DNA of 64,000 nucleotides from Rhizobium sp. PP-CC-3A-592 (GTDB lineage: Bacteria > Pseudomonadota > Alphaproteobacteria > Rhizobiales > Rhizobiaceae). A program made the translations under genes and the position numbers. Below, piece after piece: positions 19,307 through 28,411 of this stretch. The notes under the pieces are model-generated. The model had not been told where the DNA came from. It saw nothing but the letters and a program-made list of their open reading frames with translations, and did no database searches. Where the stretch lies: the NCBI RefSeq assembly GCF_003217095.1, contig NZ_QJSR01000006.1:137377-201376 (forward strand). Reading direction: 5' to 3'. Within the stretch, counting starts at the first letter, position 1; each line of letters starts with the position of its first letter.

Positions 19307-21265
19307 ATGTCAGTACTGCAGAATGCCAAGGTCGGAACCAAGTTGTTCGTATCATCGGGGATCGGCATTCTGCTGATCCTTGGCATGATCACCAATCAGC
19401 AGGTCTCCAGTCATCAGGTCGACGAAGCAAACGCGGTCGTCGGACGCGAACAGACGATCCTCAATGGCGTTGTCAACGCAGAGCTCGCGCTCGCCCGGAT
19501 GCGCTATGCGGCGACACGCATGAATCTTGCGCAGACAAAAGAGGATGCGGACGAGGGCCTTTCGAATGTCAAATCGGACTTCGAAGCTGGCTGGGACGGC
19601 CTCGAGCAACCCATCGCTCTGGCGATGATCCCGGACGTTCTCGTTCAGATCCGGGACGGGCTCAAAAGCTACACGGACGCCACGGAAAAACGGGCAGCTT
19701 TCGTTGTGACCTCTTTTCAGAACAAGACCGACGGTCAAATCTCGGGGGAGGACATGAACAAGGCGCTCGTCGCGTCTGCCGCCGAAAGCGGAAAAATTGC
19801 CGATGACACGGGGATAGCAATCGACAAGGCGAAGAAGAATGCCACCCGCTTCACGGCCGACGCGAAAGAAACCCTGAGCGCAACGGTCGCACAGGCAAAT
19901 TCGGTGGCGCTCGGCATCGGTCTTGCGATCGTGCTCGTCCTTGTCCTCTCCGCCATCATTCTCATCAAGAGTGTCGGTCAGCCCATTCGCGTCATGACGC
20001 AGGCCATGCGGAAGCTCGCGGACGGTGATACCAATGTCGATCTCGCCCATACGGACAGGAAAGACGAGATCGGTGACATGGCCGGTGCCATCGAGGTGTT
20101 TCGTCAGGCCGCGATCAACAACAAGCGCCTCGAGCAGGACGCCGAAGGGGCCCGCCTTCAGGTGGAGAAGGATCGCGTTCGCCTGACCGCCGATGCGGAA
20201 GCCACGGCGAGAGCGCTCCTCCAGGAAGCGACGTCGGGCCTTGCCTCCGGTCTCCGTCGCCTTGCCGCCGGCGATCTCGGTTTCCAGCTCAACGAAGCCT
20301 TCGCGCCCGATTTCGAGGCCCTGCGTCACGATCTGAACGGAGCGATCGCACAGCTTGCGGAAACGATGCGGGCTGTGGTCAATGCCAGTACCCAGATCGA
20401 CACCGGCACGCGCGAGATCAGCGCCAGCACCGAGGATCTTTCCAAGCGGACCGAACAGCAGGCCGCCTCGCTGGAGCAAACCGCTGCGGCGCTCGACGAG
20501 ATCACCGTCAATGTCACCAACTCCTCCAAGCGCGCCGAGGAAGCCCGCAAGATGGCTCTGCTGGCCAACGAAAGTGCGGCACAGTCCGGCGCGGTCGTCG
20601 CCAATGCCGTCGATGCCATGCAGAAGATCGAGCAGTCCTCCAACGAAATCTCCAACATCATCGGCGTCATCGACGAAATCGCCTTCCAGACGAACCTGCT
20701 GGCGCTGAATGCGGGTGTCGAGGCGGCTCGTGCGGGCGATGCGGGCAAGGGCTTTGCGGTCGTCGCGCAGGAAGTTCGCGAGCTTGCTCAGCGCTCGGCC
20801 AAGGCCGCCAAGGAGATCAAGGATCTGATCCGAAACTCCTCGCAGGAGGTGCAGAGCGGCGTCAGGCTGGTGAGCGAAACCGGTCAGGCGCTCAAGACGA
20901 TCGAAGGCTATATCGTCACCGTCAACCAGCATATGGACGCCATCGCCACATCCGCCCGCGAACAGTCCGTAGGCCTTGCCGAAGTCAACACAGCCGTCAA
21001 CCAGATGGACCAGGTGACACAGCAGAACGCCGCCATGGTCGAGGAAAGCAACGCCGCCAGCGCGACGCTGGCCACTGAAGCCCAACGCCTGCGCGAGCTG
21101 ATCTCGCAGTTCCAGCTGGGCGGAGCGCTGCGCCAGACCGCAGCTGCCATGGCGGCAAGCCCGGCCCACCGCCCGGTGGCCTCGCCGGCGAAGCGACTGG
21201 CGGGCAAGGTCGCGAAGGCCTTCTCCGGCAACGCCGCGATCAAGGAAACATGGGAGGACTTTTGA
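19307..21265 (+). CDS. Methyl-accepting chemotaxis protein with four-helix-bundle sensor
   Basis: The 652-residue receptor has a first membrane helix (FVSSGIGILLILGMI), a periplasmic segment of about 160 residues that looks like a 4HB_MCP bundle (VVGREQTILNGVVNAELALA), a second helix (VALGIGLAIVLVLVLSAIIL), HAMP (PIRVMTQAMRKLADGD) and the signalling tip [20 protein letters not shown]. It ends ETWEDF, an xWxxF CheR/CheB tether. The frame is open to 19196, but the ATG at 19307 follows CTGGAG and gives a normal N-terminus. Its stop overlaps the cheW start as TGATG. Confidence 0.9.
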   Translation: MSVLQNAKVGTKLFVSSGIGILLILGMITNQQVSSHQVDEANAVVGREQTILNGVVNAELALARMRYAATRMNLAQTKEDADEGLSNVKSDFEAGWDGLEQPIALAMIPDVLVQIRDGLKSYTDATEKRAAFVVTSFQNKTDGQISGEDMNKALVASAAESGKIADDTGIAIDKAKKNATRFTADAKETLSATVAQANSVALGIGLAIVLVLVLSAIILIKSVGQPIRVMTQAMRKLADGDTNVDLAHTDRKDEIGDMAGAIEVFRQAAINNKRLEQDAEGARLQVEKDRVRLTADAEATARALLQEATSGLASGLRRLAAGDLGFQLNEAFAPDFEALRHDLNGAIAQLAETMRAVVNASTQIDTGTREISASTEDLSKRTEQQAASLEQTAAALDEITVNVTNSSKRAEEARKMALLANESAAQSGAVVANAVDAMQKIEQSSNEISNIIGVIDEIAFQTNLLALNAGVEAARAGDAGKGFAVVAQEVRELAQRSAKAAKEIKDLIRNSSQEVQSGVRLVSETGQALKTIEGYIVTVNQHMDAIATSAREQSVGLAEVNTAVNQMDQVTQQNAAMVEESNAASATLATEAQRLRELISQFQLGGALRQTAAAMAASPAHRPVASPAKRLAGKVAKAFSGNAAIKETWEDF

Positions 21266-21747
21266 TGAGCGGTTTGAACCCATCCACATCCGGCACCGGC
21301 GGCACGCTTGAGATCATCGCCTTCAGGCTGCACGGGCAGGAATTCTGTGTCCGCACGACGACCATCCGCGAGATTCGCGGATGGGGTCCGGCGACCCCGA
21401 TCCCGCATGCCCCGCCGGATGTCATCGGCGTGATGAACCTGCGCGGCACGGTGATCCCGATCATCGATCTGGCCAACAAGCTCGGCATGGCCAGCACCGA
21501 GCCGACCCCACGCAGCGCCATCGTCGTGGCCGAAATACACGGCATGGCGATGGGCCTCATCGTCGATGGCGTCTCCGACATCCTGACGGTCTCCGAAAAC
21601 CTGCTGCAGCCGGTCCCCGAGATCAGCATTTCCCCCGGCATGCACTATGCCGACGGCATCATCGCCCAGCCGGACGGAATGATCTGCTTTCTCAATCTGG
21701 AACGCATGTTCGAGAAGGGGGAGACTGCAGAGATGGTCGCGGCGTAA
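21265..21747 (+). CDS. cheW: Chemotaxis coupling protein CheW
   Basis: The 160-residue product is a single CheW domain (EIIAFRLHGQEFCVRTTTIR, GVMNLRGTVIPIIDLANKLG, GLIVDGVSDILTV). CheW links receptors to the CheA kinase. It starts inside the stop of the upstream receptor gene (TGATG) with GGGAGGAC as ribosome site, so the two are co-translated and probably paired in function. No cheA is in the window. A decayed copy of a close relative of this gene lies at 40943-41130. Confidence 0.94.
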   Translation: MSGLNPSTSGTGGTLEIIAFRLHGQEFCVRTTTIREIRGWGPATPIPHAPPDVIGVMNLRGTVIPIIDLANKLGMASTEPTPRSAIVVAEIHGMAMGLIVDGVSDILTVSENLLQPVPEISISPGMHYADGIIAQPDGMICFLNLERMFEKGETAEMVAA

Positions 21748-21755
21748 AGCCTCCG

Positions 21756-21789
21756 ATCTGGCGAACGCCTAAGAAGGCTTTCGCCAGAT
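21756..21789. terminator. Bidirectional terminator-like hairpin between cheW and the arabinoside operon
   Basis: ATCTGGCGAA (21756-21765) pairs exactly with TTCGCCAGAT (21780-21789), and GCCT/AGGC extends the stem inward. It lies between two convergent genes and is followed by TTTCG; the same fold works on both strands. Confidence 0.65.
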
Positions 21790-21833
21790 TTCGACTGTGC
21801 ATTCGCTACTTGTTACGGAAAAAATAGCACGCC

Positions 21834-22937
21834 TCACGGAAGGGGCGTCAGAGACACGCCGTTTTCTGCATCGAACAGATGCATCTGGTTCATGTTGACG
21901 GAGAGAACGATGTCCTCTCCCGCCCGGGCGCCCGCTTCCGGGTCGATGCTGGCGCAGAGGGTGGTCGTTTCCACGTCGAAATAGATCATGGTCGAGGGAC
22001 CGAGCGGCTCCACAAGATCGATCCGGGCGGTCAGCGCTGCGTAGCCCGGGCGCTGCTGTGCGGCGCTCACGGCTTCCGGGCGGATGCCGAAGGTGACCGG
22101 GCGACCTGTTCTGGACGCGTAGAGGGCGGCGCGTTCCGACGGCACAGGCAAATCGGTGCCGTCTTCGAGGCGAACGACGAGCTGGCCTGCGACGTCGACA
22201 AGTCGAGCCTCCAGAAAGTTCATGGCGGGCGAGCCGATGAAGCCGGCGACGAAGCGGGTGGCCGGGTGATGGTAGAGACGCTGCGGCGGGCCGCATTGCT
22301 CGATCAATCCGCCATTCATGACGACGACGCGGTCCGCCATGGTCATCGCCTCGATCTGGTCATGCGTGACATAGACCGTGGTGGTCGGCAAGACTTGATG
22401 TAAGCGCTTGATTTCTGTGCGCATCTGCACGCGGAGCTTGGCATCGAGGTTCGAGAGCGGTTCATCGAACAGAAACACTTTCGGATTGCGCACGATCGCC
22501 CGGCCCATGGCGACGCGCTGGCGCTGCCCGCCCGAGAGCTGGCCGGGGCGGCGGTCGAGAAGTTCCTCGATGTGCAGCGTGCGCGCGGCGTCAAGGATCC
22601 GCGTCTCGATCTCGCTCTTCGGCAGTCGTTGCTGTTCGAGGCAAAAGGCGATGTTCTCGCGCACGGACATATGCGGGTAGAGTGCATAGTTCTGGAACAC
22701 CATGGCGATGTCGCGTTTGCCCGGCCCAAGGCGGTTGACCACCTGATCGCCGATGATGATGTCGCCGCCGGTGATGTGCTCGAGCCCGGCGATCATCCGG
22801 AGCGTCGTCGATTTGCCGCAACCGGACGGGCCGACAAAGACGACGAACTCCTTGTCCTCGATCTCCAGATCGATGCCGCGCACGGCCTCGTAGATGCCAT
22901 AGGATTTGACGACGTTTCGCAGTTCGAGCCGGGCCAT
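21834..22937 (-). CDS. Sugar ABC transporter ATP-binding protein (UgpC/MsmK family)
   Basis: The 367-residue ATPase has Walker A GPSGCGKSTT, signature LSGGQRQRVAMGRAI, Walker B VFLFDEPLSNLDA, switch VYVTHDQIEAMTMADR and a C-terminal TOBE region (about 235-360), the layout of ATPases that energise carbohydrate importers. GGAG lies seven bases before the ATG. It is the last gene of the arabinoside operon, 10 bases after the GH127 gene. Confidence 0.92.
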   Translation of the reverse strand: MARLELRNVVKSYGIYEAVRGIDLEIEDKEFVVFVGPSGCGKSTTLRMIAGLEHITGGDIIIGDQVVNRLGPGKRDIAMVFQNYALYPHMSVRENIAFCLEQQRLPKSEIETRILDAARTLHIEELLDRRPGQLSGGQRQRVAMGRAIVRNPKVFLFDEPLSNLDAKLRVQMRTEIKRLHQVLPTTTVYVTHDQIEAMTMADRVVVMNGGLIEQCGPPQRLYHHPATRFVAGFIGSPAMNFLEARLVDVAGQLVVRLEDGTDLPVPSERAALYASRTGRPVTFGIRPEAVSAAQQRPGYAALTARIDLVEPLGPSTMIYFDVETTTLCASIDPEAGARAGEDIVLSVNMNQMHLFDAENGVSLTPLP

Positions 22938-22947
22938 CGTCTGTCTC

Positions 22948-24924
22948 CTACTTCTCGTTCAGCCACACGAGCATCGCGCCAGGGTCGCGGTTTGCCCAGA
23001 GATGGTAGGGAATCGCCTTGAAGGCGCGGGGTTTGAGCGCCGGCGGGGCCGTGCGGTAGAGCCCGTTCCAATCGCTCGTCTCAGCCTCCAGCGCTTCGCC
23101 CGTCAGCACGGCAGCGCCGCCCAGCAGGTTCGGATCATAAGCAACGTCGAGCCTTGCCTCCGCCGGTAGCCGTAGCCGCTGGGGCTCGGTGCCGATGTCG
23201 GTCTCCTCGACGCAATAGACCACGGGACCGCGCTTCAGCGCCACCCGACCGGCGTCCTCGCCGACGGCCGGATGCGCATAGAGCCGGTCGACCGGCATGT
23301 CGAGGGACAACCGCACCTCGTCGCCATCCGCCCAGGGGCGCCGGATCGCGACATAGCCTTTTGTGACGGCCGCTTTCACATCGACGGCCTCGCCATTGAC
23401 CGTCACCCGTGCCGCCCGGCACCAGCCGGGGATGCGCAGATGCAGCGTGAAGGACGAGGGTGTATCGAGCCCGAGTGCGAGCCGGATATCGCCATCCCAG
23501 GGATAGCGCGTTTCCTGCGTCAGCCGGACGATGGTCTGCCCAAGCGCTATCTCCGCCGTGTTGGCGCCGTAGAGATGAACTGCCAGATCCGCATCCGTCG
23601 CGGAATAGACGTACTGGCCGAGCGAGGTGATGAGGCGGGCGATATTGGTCGGGCAGCAGGGGCAGTAATGCCACTTCCAGCGGCGGTTCTGGCCGTGGCT
23701 CTCCAGCACGTTTTCGTAGAAATAATGCTCGCCGTCGCGCGAGATACCGGACAGCGCGCCGTTGAAGAGCACGGTTTCCAGCTTGTCGGTGTATTTTGCA
23801 TCCAGATCGAGCTGCGCCATGCGGTGGCTCCAGAACCCGAGTGCAACGGCAGCGCAGGTTTCGGCATAGGCCGTCTCGTTGGGCAGGTCGTATTCCCGCG
23901 TGAAGCCCTCGTTGGAGGCCGACGGACCAAGCCCGCCCGTGACGTAGAGCTGGCGGCCGGTGAGGTTGTCGAACAGCCGCTCGCAGGCTGCCTTCAGGGT
24001 CGGATCGTCATTCTCATGCGCGAGATCGACCATGGCGGAGAAGAGATACATGGCGCGCACCGCATGGCCGACGACCTGTGTCTGCTCGCGCACGGGCATG
24101 TGCGCCTGGCTGTAGGCATAGGTCTGGTAGACGTAATCCTCGGGGTTCTCACCGCGATGGCGGGCCTCCTCGTCGTAATAGGAGGGCATCTGGCCGCGCT
24201 CGTTGACGAAGTAGGTCGCAAGGGCCAGATGGCGCGGATCGCGCGTCACGCGGTAGAGCTTGACGAGCGCCAGTTCGATTTCCTCGTGGGCATCATAGCC
24301 GCGCAGCTTGCCGGGCTCCGGGCCGAACGTATAGATGATGTGATCGACGGCGCGGATCATCACGTCGAGGAAGCGTCGCTTGCCGGTCGCTTCGAAATAG
24401 GCGACGGCGCCCTCGAGCAGATGCCCCATCGAATACATCTCGTGAAGATCGCGCAGGTTCGTCCAGCGTTTCTCCGGCTCGCGGCGGACGAACCAGCTGT
24501 TGAGGTAGCCGTCGGCCATCTGCCCTTGTTCGAGCTTCTCGACGATCGCATCGATCTTTTTCTCGATATCGGCGTTCGGATGCGCTTTCAGCGTGTAGCT
24601 CGCGGCCTCGATCCACTTGCCGAAATCGCTGTCGAAGAAATGCTGCATCGACAGCCCGCTCGGCTGGATGCGGCGCACCAGCGGCGAGGGCGGCTTGTCG
24701 AAGTCGAGGACTTCCAGAAAGCCTTCCTCTTCCAGCCGCATATGCTGGGTGGGGATGGTCACGTCTCGCACGGTGTTCGACCAGCTTTCCCAGAACCCGC
24801 CGGTGAAATCCACGCGGGCATGATCGACGGGGATGAAGCGGCGGGGCGGGGTCAACGGCTGGACGCGCGGGGAGGCGGGCGTGGACGACATGGGAGAAGC
24901 CTTTTGGGAATGCACGATGCTCAT
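22948..24924 (-). CDS. GH127-family beta-L-arabinofuranosidase
   Basis: The 658-residue product matches GH127 (former DUF1680). Compared with HypBA1 of Bifidobacterium longum, it keeps the general acid/base glutamate (E339 in SNEGF), the zinc ligands E355 and C357 (AETC) and the adjacent cysteines C423-C424 (CPCCPTN), C423 being the expected nucleophile. It has no signal peptide, so it would act in the cytoplasm on imported beta-L-arabinofuranosides such as those of plant hydroxyproline-rich glycoproteins. The start at 24924 overlaps the permease stop (ATGA); an alternative ATG at 24891 would remove 11 residues. Confidence 0.9.
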   Translation of the reverse strand: MSIVHSQKASPMSSTPASPRVQPLTPPRRFIPVDHARVDFTGGFWESWSNTVRDVTIPTQHMRLEEEGFLEVLDFDKPPSPLVRRIQPSGLSMQHFFDSDFGKWIEAASYTLKAHPNADIEKKIDAIVEKLEQGQMADGYLNSWFVRREPEKRWTNLRDLHEMYSMGHLLEGAVAYFEATGKRRFLDVMIRAVDHIIYTFGPEPGKLRGYDAHEEIELALVKLYRVTRDPRHLALATYFVNERGQMPSYYDEEARHRGENPEDYVYQTYAYSQAHMPVREQTQVVGHAVRAMYLFSAMVDLAHENDDPTLKAACERLFDNLTGRQLYVTGGLGPSASNEGFTREYDLPNETAYAETCAAVALGFWSHRMAQLDLDAKYTDKLETVLFNGALSGISRDGEHYFYENVLESHGQNRRWKWHYCPCCPTNIARLITSLGQYVYSATDADLAVHLYGANTAEIALGQTIVRLTQETRYPWDGDIRLALGLDTPSSFTLHLRIPGWCRAARVTVNGEAVDVKAAVTKGYVAIRRPWADGDEVRLSLDMPVDRLYAHPAVGEDAGRVALKRGPVVYCVEETDIGTEPQRLRLPAEARLDVAYDPNLLGGAAVLTGEALEAETSDWNGLYRTAPPALKPRAFKAIPYHLWANRDPGAMLVWLNEK

Positions 24925-25790
24925 TTCACGGCGCCGGCGGTGAGACCGCGCACGTAATAGCGTTGCAGGAGAAGGAACAGGATGATGCAGGGGACCATGG
25001 TGACGGTTACGCCCGCCTGCAGCGCACCCCAGTCGATGATGCCGTAGATGCCGGAAGAGACGTTGACCAGCATGATCGGCAGCGTGAACTTGTTCTGGTC
25101 CGACAGGAAGATCAGCGCGGCGAGGAACTCGTTCCAGGAATTGAGGAAGGCGAACATGGCGATCGTCGCGACGCCGGGGAGGGCGATCGGCAGCATGATC
25201 CGCCTGAGAATCGTCCATTGCGACGCCCCGTCGATCCGCGCCGCCTCGATCAGCGCGCGCGGCACCGCATCGAAGGCATTGCGCATCATGAAGATCGAGA
25301 AGGGGAGCTGGAAGGTCACGTAGATCAGCACGAGGCCGAACAGATTGTTCTGAAGCTTCAGCACTTTCAGGATCAGGAAGAGCGGTGTGAGGATCGACTG
25401 GAACGGGATCATCATCGTCGCCATTACCACGATGAAAAGCGCAGACTGACCGGGAAAGCGGAACTTCGAGAAGCCGTAGCCGGCGGGAACGGCGACGAGC
25501 ACCGTCAGCACGACGGTTCCCAGCGCAATCATGACCGAGTTGCCGGCATAGACGGTCCAGCCGGCACCGACCGTATTCAGCCGCCGGTAGTTCTCCAGCG
25601 AGAAGGCCTTGGAAAACAGTGCGACGGGATGGGCCAGAGCCTCGGCCGCGGGCTTGAAGGAATTGGCGAACGACCAGACGATCGGCAGCAGGAAGAACAG
25701 CGCGAAGACGACCGAGACGAGGATGAAGGCTGCAAAGCCGAGCCGTTCGCGTGCCGGCATCGGCGCGGATGTGGGAAGGGTGCGGCTCAT
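24921..25790 (-). CDS. Carbohydrate ABC transporter permease (MalG type)
   Basis: The 289-residue permease has six expected membrane segments and the EAA loop EAARIDGASQWTILRRIMLP that contacts the ATPase. The ATG at 25790 overlaps the stop of the partner permease (TGATGAG). A longer frame to 26309 is an out-of-frame reading of that partner. Confidence 0.92.
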   Translation of the reverse strand: MSRTLPTSAPMPARERLGFAAFILVSVVFALFFLLPIVWSFANSFKPAAEALAHPVALFSKAFSLENYRRLNTVGAGWTVYAGNSVMIALGTVVLTVLVAVPAGYGFSKFRFPGQSALFIVVMATMMIPFQSILTPLFLILKVLKLQNNLFGLVLIYVTFQLPFSIFMMRNAFDAVPRALIEAARIDGASQWTILRRIMLPIALPGVATIAMFAFLNSWNEFLAALIFLSDQNKFTLPIMLVNVSSGIYGIIDWGALQAGVTVTMVPCIILFLLLQRYYVRGLTAGAVK

Positions 25791-26713
25791 CAGCTTTCCT
25801 CCGGCCGCTGGCGCAGGAAGGCGAGCTGGATCGAGGAGATCGCGACGAGGACGACGAGCAGCACGAAGGACATGGCCGAGCCGTAGCCGAGGCGATAGGA
25901 GGAGAAGGAGGCGAGGTAGATCGAGAACACGGCGGAGATGGTGCTGTTCGACGGGCCGCCCTGCGTGATGATGAAGAACTGGTCGAAAGCGAGCATCGAC
26001 GACGTCACGTTGAGCACCAGCGCCAAGAGAAGCGAATTGCGCATCAGCGGCAGCGTGATCCGCCGGAAGCGGCTGAAGACGCCGGCGCCATCGATCTTGG
26101 CCGCTTCGGTCACGTCGGCGGGAATGGCCTGAAGGCCGGTGAGAAGGATGACCATGGTGAAGCCTGCCGTCTTCCAGACCACCATGAGGATGATGACGCC
26201 GAGCGCCGGCCAGAAGCTTTCGAGCGGCCGCGGCGCGCTGTCCACGAGGCCAAGGCCCCGCAGCAGATGGGCAAAGACGCCATTGTCGGGATTGAGCAGC
26301 CACATCCACAGGGTGGAGGCTGCACCGAAGCCGATGACGACAGGCATGAAGTAGACCGTGCGGAAGAAGCCGGCAAGCCTGAGCGGCCGGTCCACCAGCA
26401 GCGCCAGGGGCAAGGCGACGGCCATGATGGCGGCGGTGACGAGCACGGTATAGAGCAGCGTGAATCCGAGGGAATGCCAGAGCTGCATGTCTCCCAGCAG
26501 TTCCGCATAGTTGCCAAGCCCGATGAACTTGCGGCGTCCGAGCAGCGGCCAGTTGTGAAGGCTCATCCAGAGCGCCATGACCAGGGGCACGACGAAGAGG
26601 CCGAGAATAAAGACGAGGCTTGGCGCCATGAAGGCGAGGCCGAGCCAGCCCTTCGGTTCGGGGTCGTTGCTCGCCGTCACCGTTTGCGTCGGTCTTTGTG
26701 CCGTCGAAGCCAA
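25790..26713 (-). CDS. Carbohydrate ABC transporter permease (MalF type)
   Basis: The 307-residue permease has the CUT1 sugar-permease features SLHNWPLLGRRKFIGLGNY and the EAA loop EAAKIDGAGVFSRFRRITLP. The start codon is TTG at 26713, with AGGAG seven bases upstream and no better ATG, so low initiation strength may be intended. It heterodimerises with the next gene's product. The leader holds a tandem 17-base repeat and a palindrome pair. Confidence 0.9.
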   Translation of the reverse strand: MASTAQRPTQTVTASNDPEPKGWLGLAFMAPSLVFILGLFVVPLVMALWMSLHNWPLLGRRKFIGLGNYAELLGDMQLWHSLGFTLLYTVLVTAAIMAVALPLALLVDRPLRLAGFFRTVYFMPVVIGFGAASTLWMWLLNPDNGVFAHLLRGLGLVDSAPRPLESFWPALGVIILMVVWKTAGFTMVILLTGLQAIPADVTEAAKIDGAGVFSRFRRITLPLMRNSLLLALVLNVTSSMLAFDQFFIITQGGPSNSTISAVFSIYLASFSSYRLGYGSAMSFVLLVVLVAISSIQLAFLRQRPEES

Positions 26714-26726
26714 GATTTCGCTCCTT

Positions 26727-26760
26727 GGTTGATGATGGGACGGGGTTGATGATGGGACGT
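26727..26760. repeat. Tandem duplication of 17 bases
   Basis: GGTTGATGATGGGACG at 26727-26742 is repeated exactly at 26744-26759, a period of 17 bases. It lies just upstream of the TTG start of the permease gene. Confidence 0.85.
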
Positions 26761-26818
26761 GCGGGGTGCGTGACTTTTAAAGTTTCGGTCGCAGCTGCCG
26801 CTCATCCGCCTGCCGGTA

Positions 26819-26896
26819 CCTTCTCCCCGCGCGCGGGGAGAAGGGACTCGGAGCAACCCTATAGCACGTCCCCTCTCCCCGCATGCGGGGAGAGGG
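26819..26896. repeat. REP-like doublet of two perfect 26-bp palindromes
   Basis: 26819-26844 and 26871-26896 are each perfect palindromes of 26 bp, with half-sites CCTTCTCCCCGCG and CCCTCTCCCCGCA, separated by 26 bases. The shared CTCCCCGC core makes them two variants of one repeat. Such units are scattered in rhizobial intergenic regions (RIME-type elements). Placed between the binding-protein gene and the first permease, they could form stable mRNA hairpins that protect or attenuate the transcript so that the binding protein is made in excess. Confidence 0.8.
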
Positions 26897-26972
26897 CTAG
26901 GGTGAGGGGCAGACAAGACCTCAGACCTTGGAAAAGGCTCTGCGGCAGGTCACATCCGACAGCTGGATCCCC

Positions 26973-28217
26973 TTACGGGTTGGTTCGCTCAAGAACCTTG
27001 GTGAAAGCATCCTGCGCGGTCTTGATCGACCCATCGACGTCTTCGCCGAAGATCGCGCCCTGGATCAGGTTAACGAAGGGTCCGGTGCGGCTGACGAAGA
27101 GTTCGTCCGAGGAGAAGGTGTAAGGTGTGCGTGCCTTCGACAGGATGTCGTAGGAGACCAGATTGCGCTTGTCGAAGCTCGCATAGGCATCGCCTGCGAG
27201 ATCGGTGCGCGATGGCATGCCGGATTCCTTGGTGATGTAGACCTGCTGCTCCGGCGTCATGTAGAAATCGACGAAGTCGAGCAGGACCTTCTTCTTTTCC
27301 TCATCGATGCCCTTCATGACGGCCAGCGTATCTCCGCCGGCAAAGCTGGAAGCTCCGCCCTTGGGGCCGGGGATCGGCGCGACGGCGAACTTGACGTCGG
27401 GATATTTGCTCGTCAGCAGGTTGACGATGTAGGAACCGGTCATGAGAACGCCGACCTTACCGGAGGCGAAGGCCTCGACCGCATTGTTGCCATTGCCGGA
27501 GCGGGAGGTAGGATGGATCGCGCCGGCCTTCCACATGTCGCGATAGGCGGCGATCGTCTCGCGCAGCGCCGGCGTATCGACGGTGGCCGTGCGGCCGTCC
27601 TCGCTGAGGATGTCGGCGCCCGCCGCCCAGAGATGCGGCAGGAAGTCGTAGATCAGCCAGCTGCCGGAATTGGCGACGAAGTAGAAGCCGTAGGTCTCGT
27701 TGCCGAGCGCCGCGATCTTCTTGGCGTCGGCGGCAATCTCTTCCAGCGAGGCCGGTGCCTTGTTCGGATCGAGACCGGCCTTTTCGAAGAGGTCGGTGTT
27801 GTAGGCGATGATCGAGGCATCGGGGAGGGCCGGTACGCCGTAGATCTTGTCCTCGTAGGTCGCCAGGCGAATATGCGACGGGCTCATGGCGCTCGCATAA
27901 GGGCGGCTCTTGACGAACTCGCTAATGTCTTCCAAGCCATCGGCTGCGGCGAAGGTCGGCAGATAGATGAGGTCGAGCACGGCACCATCGGGTGCCGCGC
28001 CGCCGGCAATCGCCGCGCCCAGCTTCGGCACCATCTGCTCGGCGGTGATCTGCGTCACGACGATCTTGTCGGAATGGGAGGCATTGTAGTGATCCGCGAG
28101 ACCCTGGAGGACGGCGCCGGACGAGGTGCGAACCCACAGGGTGACATCGGTTGCATTGGCCAGCGTGGTGCTGGCAACAAGCGAAAGCGCGGCGAGCGCC
28201 AGTTTGATCTTCAGCAT
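26973..28217 (-). CDS. Carbohydrate ABC transporter substrate-binding protein
   Basis: The 414-residue product has a signal peptide (KIKLALAALSLVASTTLANA) and the family 1 solute-binding fold (DVTLWVRTSSGAVLQGLADH; YEDKIYGVPALPDASIIAYN; GKVGVLMTGSYIVNLL). The ATG at 28217 follows AAGGGA; the longer frame to 28361 runs through the operator region and is rejected. It is the first gene of the operon, divergent from the LacI gene, with two operator-like sites between them. The likely ligand is an arabinose-containing oligosaccharide, inferred from the GH127 gene. Confidence 0.9.
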   Translation of the reverse strand: MLKIKLALAALSLVASTTLANATDVTLWVRTSSGAVLQGLADHYNASHSDKIVVTQITAEQMVPKLGAAIAGGAAPDGAVLDLIYLPTFAAADGLEDISEFVKSRPYASAMSPSHIRLATYEDKIYGVPALPDASIIAYNTDLFEKAGLDPNKAPASLEEIAADAKKIAALGNETYGFYFVANSGSWLIYDFLPHLWAAGADILSEDGRTATVDTPALRETIAAYRDMWKAGAIHPTSRSGNGNNAVEAFASGKVGVLMTGSYIVNLLTSKYPDVKFAVAPIPGPKGGASSFAGGDTLAVMKGIDEEKKKVLLDFVDFYMTPEQQVYITKESGMPSRTDLAGDAYASFDKRNLVSYDILSKARTPYTFSSDELFVSRTGPFVNLIQGAIFGEDVDGSIKTAQDAFTKVLERTNP

Positions 28218-28342
28218 GGAGCGTTCCCTTTTTCGTTGTCGCCAACTCTCCCTTGGACATGCCGGGACATTGACGTGACACGGACGGTAATCGAGAATAT
28301 TTGTATTGTCGACAGCGTGAACACAGCGAAAGACGGATGAAA

Positions 28343-28360
28343 TGCTAAAACCTTTTATCA
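28343..28360. promoter_or_regulatory. LacI-type operator site 1
   Basis: TGCTAAAACCTTTTATCA is an imperfect palindrome (7 of 9 half-site positions) of the TGATAAAA-type seen for LacI/GalR regulators. It shares the 13-base core AAACCTTTTATCA with site 2. Confidence 0.7.
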
Positions 28361-28374
28361 CTTGAGATATTTCT

Positions 28375-28392
28375 TGATGAAACCTTTTATCA
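28375..28392. promoter_or_regulatory. LacI-type operator site 2
   Basis: TGATGAAACCTTTTATCA is an imperfect palindrome 32 bases (about three helical turns) from site 1 and 20 bases before the LacI start. The two sites on one face of the helix suit cooperative binding or control of both divergent promoters. Confidence 0.7.
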
Positions 28393-28411
28393 AGCCAACT
28401 TCAGGGTGCCG

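Noticed and set aside
22948-25218. A longer start for the GH127 gene at 25218
   Set aside because: The extra N-terminal residues are the permease gene read out of frame; the ATGA overlap at 24921-24924 marks the real start.
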